Below, piece by piece: positions 59,920-64,000 of a DNA stretch of 64,000 nucleotides (position 1 is its first letter; the number at the start of each line of letters is the position of its first letter). Below the pieces are notes generated by a model. The model saw only the letters and a program-made list of their open reading frames with translations, ran no database searches and had not been told where the DNA came from. The position numbers were made by a program, and so were the translations under genes. Source of the DNA: Isoetes taiwanensis (taxonomy: Eukaryota; Streptophyta; Lycopodiopsida; Isoetales; Isoetaceae); contig JAJEKV010000036.1 of assembly GCA_021234155.1 (NCBI GenBank), positions 4,718,209 through 4,782,208 on the forward strand. Reading direction: 5' to 3'.

Positions 59920-60416
59920 GTCTAGGAGAACAACAAGCATGCAACAAGCACGGTAAAGCGAGCCTAGAGGCTGACGAGTATCCCAAACATATGTATGTCG
60001 ATCTGGATGATTTTCCAGGTGGAGAGGTTACATTGGAGAAGATTTTAAGCTTTTGTCATGGTAAAAAATCCGCATTTGTACCGTGATAAGCATTTTCAGA
60101 TCTCCACCATGTCGCAAACTTCCTTGGCATGCAAAAAGGGATGCATAACCTGGAAGAGCAGTGTGAATTATTTTGGAAAGATGGCATTCTAAGTTCTTGG
60201 GATGCCATCTTGGAAATCTTGGGCATATTACATGAAGAAAGCTTAGTATTGCCCAAATACCGTGATTGATCTATTCACGTAAAATCTTTGGGAAGAGCTT
60301 GGTCCCGCAATGAAGAACATGGTTCACGGGGATTTAACATTGCGCATTTACAAGTTGGTAAAGATTTCAAAAAGAGCATCTCATTTAGTGTTGGGTTCTC
60401 GTAACCGCCATGATGT
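59920..60416 (+). pseudogene. BTB/NPH3 family pseudogene fragment
   Basis: The frame reads KHGKASLEADEYPKHMYVDL, DDFPGGEVTLEKILSFCHGK, then after stops DLHHVANFLGMQKG, NLEEQCELFWKDGILSSWDA and LGILHEESLVLP. This is the second half of the BTB domain and the linker of plant NPH3-type proteins (LDDFPGG, FCY/FCH, A..CAAEYLGM, NL, SW.D), which act as CUL3 adaptors in signalling. Stops: TGA TAA at 60084-60089 and TGA at 60267-60269; the frame runs on to TAA 60414-60416. The BTB start and the NPH3 domain proper are missing. The family is land-plant/streptophyte specific, which helps place the organism. Confidence 0.75.
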
Positions 60417-61192
60417 ATAGCACACAATATGGTAACCTCTTTTTGCATTAGCGACTCAAATGCTAGGCGTTAATGTAAGTACCTCTCAGAATTGATAAGC
60501 CTAAAAAGAGGTCAAGAATCATCATACCGCAGGCCGATGAAAGTAGATGTGTTTGGAGACATGCTTGAAGTCTGTCTAATTCAATTTCCAGGAAAATTCT
60601 TGAGAAGTGGCCAACGTGATATGAATCATTGATTGGGATGTAATTTATGATTGGAAATAAGTCTCTTTACGTGGATTACAAAGCGCAAGGTGAACTCACG
60701 AAAGCACTTTGATAAGCCCAACCCGCAATATGACCAGGTGTGTTGATAATAATGATTTCAAAAGTAAACTGTTTTGTATGGTATGTGCTAACTTTGATAC
60801 TGTTAGATACGAGATAAATTTATGTCTTTGAAGAAGGCTGCTAGGGCAGACACTGTCTTAGAAGCAGAGGAGGTATTTATTCATGTGCTTATTCATATTC
60901 ATGTATTTACGGTGAAGAACATTTCTTTGCAGTGCTTGAGCATGCCAAATGTAGCTGAATGCAAATTAGAATCAGATTTCATCAATGGCATAGAGCGCTG
61001 TTATAAGGTGGGATTGCAGGAACAAATGGTATGCACTATAAGCACAAATTCAGGGCTTGAAGTTTAGAACCAAAGGGGGCACCTATATACTCTGGAGAGG
61101 TTTTGTATAACAGTCACAATATGCAGGTAGGGATGGTCATTGGCAAGCAGTCACATTTGAAACCAGTGAATGCATGTAGGGAAGTCTCTAAC
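60417..61192. other. intergenic or intron, nothing firm
   Basis: A possible plus-strand exon (KKAARADTVLEAEE, about 60826-60870, before a GTATTT donor) is too short to call. Confidence 0.3.
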
Positions 61193-61788
61193 CTCCAATG
61201 TCTCCAACGCTTCTTCAAGAATCTGATGATGTCCACCTCGCATAGCCCATCACCAAATTGCTCATGGATGTACTTCAAAGTTCTTTGCAAGTGTCGTGGC
61301 TTAATCTCCCTAAAAAGCTTGTCAACCTCCCTACAATAAGTCTTCAATGCATCTGATGCTTTCTGGTCAAACTCACGCCCTGCTTCATCCATTAGCAATT
61401 CTCCTCTATGAAAACAAACCTGCAGCAGTTTGACAACAATAGAGATGACAAGTGTCAAAATAATAAAGATCAACAATAGAGATGACAAGTGTCAAAATAA
61501 TAAAGATAAGACTAACATAAACTAAGATTTGCACATACCTGAAACCTTGATAACTTTCTAAATTGGACATTGTAGGAAAGATCAATCTCCTTTAAGGCGT
61601 CTTTGTCAGTCTTAGGATCATCTTGGTCAGATATATCATCACATTCATCATCAGAGGAAGATGAGCAACTAAGCACCACGTGTCTGTTTGTAATGACAGA
61701 TTGCTTCTTTGAATTTCTGCGGGCTCCTTGTGCAGATGTTTCAGCACAATTATTTGAAGAATTAGTAGATTGGCGGCGTTTCAATGAC
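61193..61788 (-). CDS. two adjoining exons of an unidentified gene
   Basis: Exon 61788-61539 (SLKRRQSTN, a Ser/Asp-rich SCSSSSDDECDD stretch, LKEIDLSYNVQFRKLSRFQ) ends at GTATGTGC. Exon 61419-61193 starts GTTTGT after CTGCAG and continues in phase: VCFHRGELLMDEAGREFDQK, then LKTYCREVDKLFREIKPRHL and DIIRFLKKRWRHWR. The charged, helical composition and exact phase agreement support coding. The family is not recognised; it may be the upstream part of the gene at 58.85-59.70 kb, or a transposase-like protein. Confidence 0.45.
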
Positions 61789-62560
61789 CTGCAATTATAT
61801 CATAAAAAAGCATCAAAATACTACCTTAAACAAACATTTATTATGCAAGACAATCCAATAGACATGCATTCTAAGCCTATGCCTGTTTGGCAAAACATGC
61901 ATGCATATGCCTTTCCTGCCAAATAAACAATCCAACATGCAGGAACAAATAAACAATCCAGCGTACAGGAAAAAATGGATATTACCTATGCAATAGATAC
62001 CAAATAGAACAAGTATAAATACAAAAGATCGTGCAGATTTAGACAGTGCTATGCCCCTAAACCTGTTTATGGTGTTTTCTTCCAAGATGATATAGAAATC
62101 AAATGTCATGGATGCCTCAGTTCAAGGAAGATGGAAAAGCTAGAAAAGCTATCTCATACAAATGCCTTCTACTAGTTCATCAAAGCCAGAGTCAAGCTTG
62201 CAGGGAAAGGCTTGTGGCAGAGGGGATGAGTCGAGGCTAGTGCTCATATACCCAAGGATTCAACCTCTTACAGCAGCGGATCTAGCCTGATGGGCATAAA
62301 GTCTCCAGGATTGATGAATCATTGGAATCTGATGACAGTTCAAGCAGTGGCTCTCTTGTCTCAACCTCAAGAGCACTTGTGGCCAAGGCAGAGACTCCCA
62401 AACCAAAAGAGCATGCATCTGTAGTTCTAAAACTATTGTGAATAATAGGTTACATTGTGCTAGAATTGCAGGGGCTGCAACAAAAGAATAAGATGCATGG
62501 GAACTATGAGGAGGATGATTTTTGGTGCAGCCTATCAGAGTTAGATGCCAGTGGATCCTA
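61789..62560. other. intergenic; possible copia gag remains
   Basis: No clear frame. The stretch 62110-62560 lies just upstream of the copia protease fragment and may be its decayed gag. Confidence 0.3.
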
Positions 62561-62900
62561 GCCGAGATGCCCTATGGTACTGGAGCTAGTGATCACATGA
62601 CAAAATGAGGGAGGGAGATGTTTGAATAGGTAAAATTGGTGCCGGACAAAAAGGCAAGTCAAGATTGGCAAAGGCAAGCTGACTATCAAAGGAGTAGGCA
62701 CTGCAACAATGAAACTTCCTATTGGAGCAGTACAGTTGGAGAGCACACTATATGTACCTGATTTAAAGGTAAATCTTCTGTTTGTCTCTAAATTAGATGA
62801 TGCAAACTTGTTCAACACTTTTGGCAATAAGCAGTGCATTATTGGAAACAAGAATAATGTCATTTTAGCCAAAGGCAGTAGAGCTGGCCCTCTATATTAG
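62561..62900 (+). mobile_element. Ty1/copia fragment: protease and pre-integrase region
   Basis: TGASDHMTK at about 62578-62604 matches the copia protease active site (normally DSGASxHM; the catalytic Asp position reads Tyr/Gly context here). It is followed by KIGKGKLTIKGVGTATMKLP and LYVPDLKVNLLFVSKLDDAN (62752-62811), the protease end/gag-pre-integrase region, with a stop at 62898. Integrase and RT are absent. Confidence 0.75.
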
Positions 62901-64000
62901 CTCAGTTGCTGTAAAGAGCAAACAATGGCATGAACAGATTTAGAAAACATACCAGTAAACACACAGCTATGCCCCTGCATGATTAACAAAATTATATTTC
63001 TGTCTTCAAATTTCATTTCTTTACCTGGGATACGCTTTAAATTCTACCCTTTCTATGGCATTGGTTTATTTATTCTATTTGGCTCTAGCCTAGAATCATT
63101 AGGATAAAGTGCTTTCTGTAAAAAGCCTTTAAAAATCCTTAAAAATGGACAATAAAGGGAGGTTTCTTCTCTTGGTTGATCGATTTTTTGAGTGGTATAT
63201 GATATTCCATATTAGCATCACATGATACTTCTTAAACTCTATAATAAAAGACATGTTCTTCTTAACAAAAGTGGCAATCTATCAAATATGTGCCAAAAAG
63301 CATAAATAAATTCTGAGGAGCTGCATCATTTGCAACCAAGAAATCTCTCCAAGACATTTGCAACCAAGAAGTTAAAAACATCTTGAATGCAAATTAGATC
63401 AAAGAATGTCTCCTTTAAGCACCATTTCCATTTGATTTTTCTCCTTTTCTTTCATTGATGACTGAACGATGTAAAATAAAGTCGTGGCCTTCATGATTTC
63501 TTATTTATCCTATTTTCTAGATTAGCCATCAAGGCACACAAGATGTCTTGTGGAACATTGGCTAGAAAATTTGTCATTTTTTCTTCATTGGACTCCTCCC
63601 GACCTTTGCCTTTATGGCTCGCTTGCGCAGACATCACTATGGGGGAAGAAAAAAAACTCTAAATTAAACGATACAAATAAAGCCCACAAACACTATTAAA
63701 TGAGCAAATTCCAAAAATAGAAAGTAATAAGGATGAGATGCAATGGAAACTTACTCTTGAAGAATGAAGACCGAAAGTGCAAAAGTTAAAATCTGAAGCA
63801 ATGCGTCCTTGAACCCCCAAAGCAATGCATCAAAATGTGAAGATATACGAAGACTGGCGAGAGTAGTGCCAAGATTCACATCATTCCCGCGCCAACAAGA
63901 AATTCGATCCATTTTTGTTACACGGTAAATTTTGTTGGTTTGATATCGATCCATTTTTTGTTAGGCAGTAAAACTAGTCATTGCATATATTTTCATTGCA
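62901..64000. other. intergenic, nothing recognised
   Basis: A/T-rich with short direct repeats (GCAACCAAGAA at about 63330 and 63360; GATCGATTTTT / GATCCATTTTT words). No gene supported. Confidence 0.4.

Overview
This window looks like nuclear DNA of a land plant, species not identifiable. It carries a cytosolic-type methionine aminopeptidase gene cut by about 14 spliceosomal introns, a decayed plant-specific BTB/NPH3 gene, Ty3/gypsy, Ty1/copia and LINE remnants, and a 40 kb nest of plant-type LTR retrotransposons. No prokaryotic operon, CRISPR array, rRNA or convincing tRNA was seen.

Layout. 1-2.6 kb: intergenic DNA with short tandem duplications. 2.57-6.98 kb, minus strand: a 15-exon methionine aminopeptidase 1A gene with all metal ligands and the N-terminal zinc finger readable, but with two opposite one-base frameshifts. 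8.4-11.0 kb, plus strand: a decayed kinase-like gene, then a 465-codon frame ending in a RING-like motif, broken almost only by stop codons. 11.6-13.1 kb: a three-copy tandem repeat and a decayed minus-strand gene with an acidic C-terminus. 13.4-15.3 kb: a truncated chromovirus integrase/chromodomain and an LTR-like sequence related to the LTR of element C.

15,290-55,532 is one retrotransposon (element A, plus strand, target-site duplication attta) interrupted by two others. Element B (19,865-30,860, minus, TSD ccgtc) is a second copy of the same family and sits in the reverse transcriptase region of A. Element C (35,189-53,337, plus, TSD ttgat) is an unrelated 18.1 kb element with 1.7 kb LTRs and no recognisable gag or pol; it splits the extra 3' ORF of A. 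The A/B family runs gag (three CCHC knuckles), protease, reverse transcriptase, RNase H, integrase, a short antisense ORF behind a conserved TATA box, a long sense ORF3 with a coiled coil, and 3' LTR. Both copies are heavily frameshifted.

Element C is the most unusual object. Its leader holds five copies of a hairpin at about 210 bp spacing with matched changes in the stem. Further in are a 19-bp minisatellite array, A/T-rich hairpin repeats and a duplicated polypurine tract, but no visible protein domain.

55.5-64 kb: ordinary flank with a LINE C-terminal fragment, an unidentified multi-exon minus-strand gene, the NPH3 pseudogene, two more minus-strand exons and a Ty1/copia fragment.
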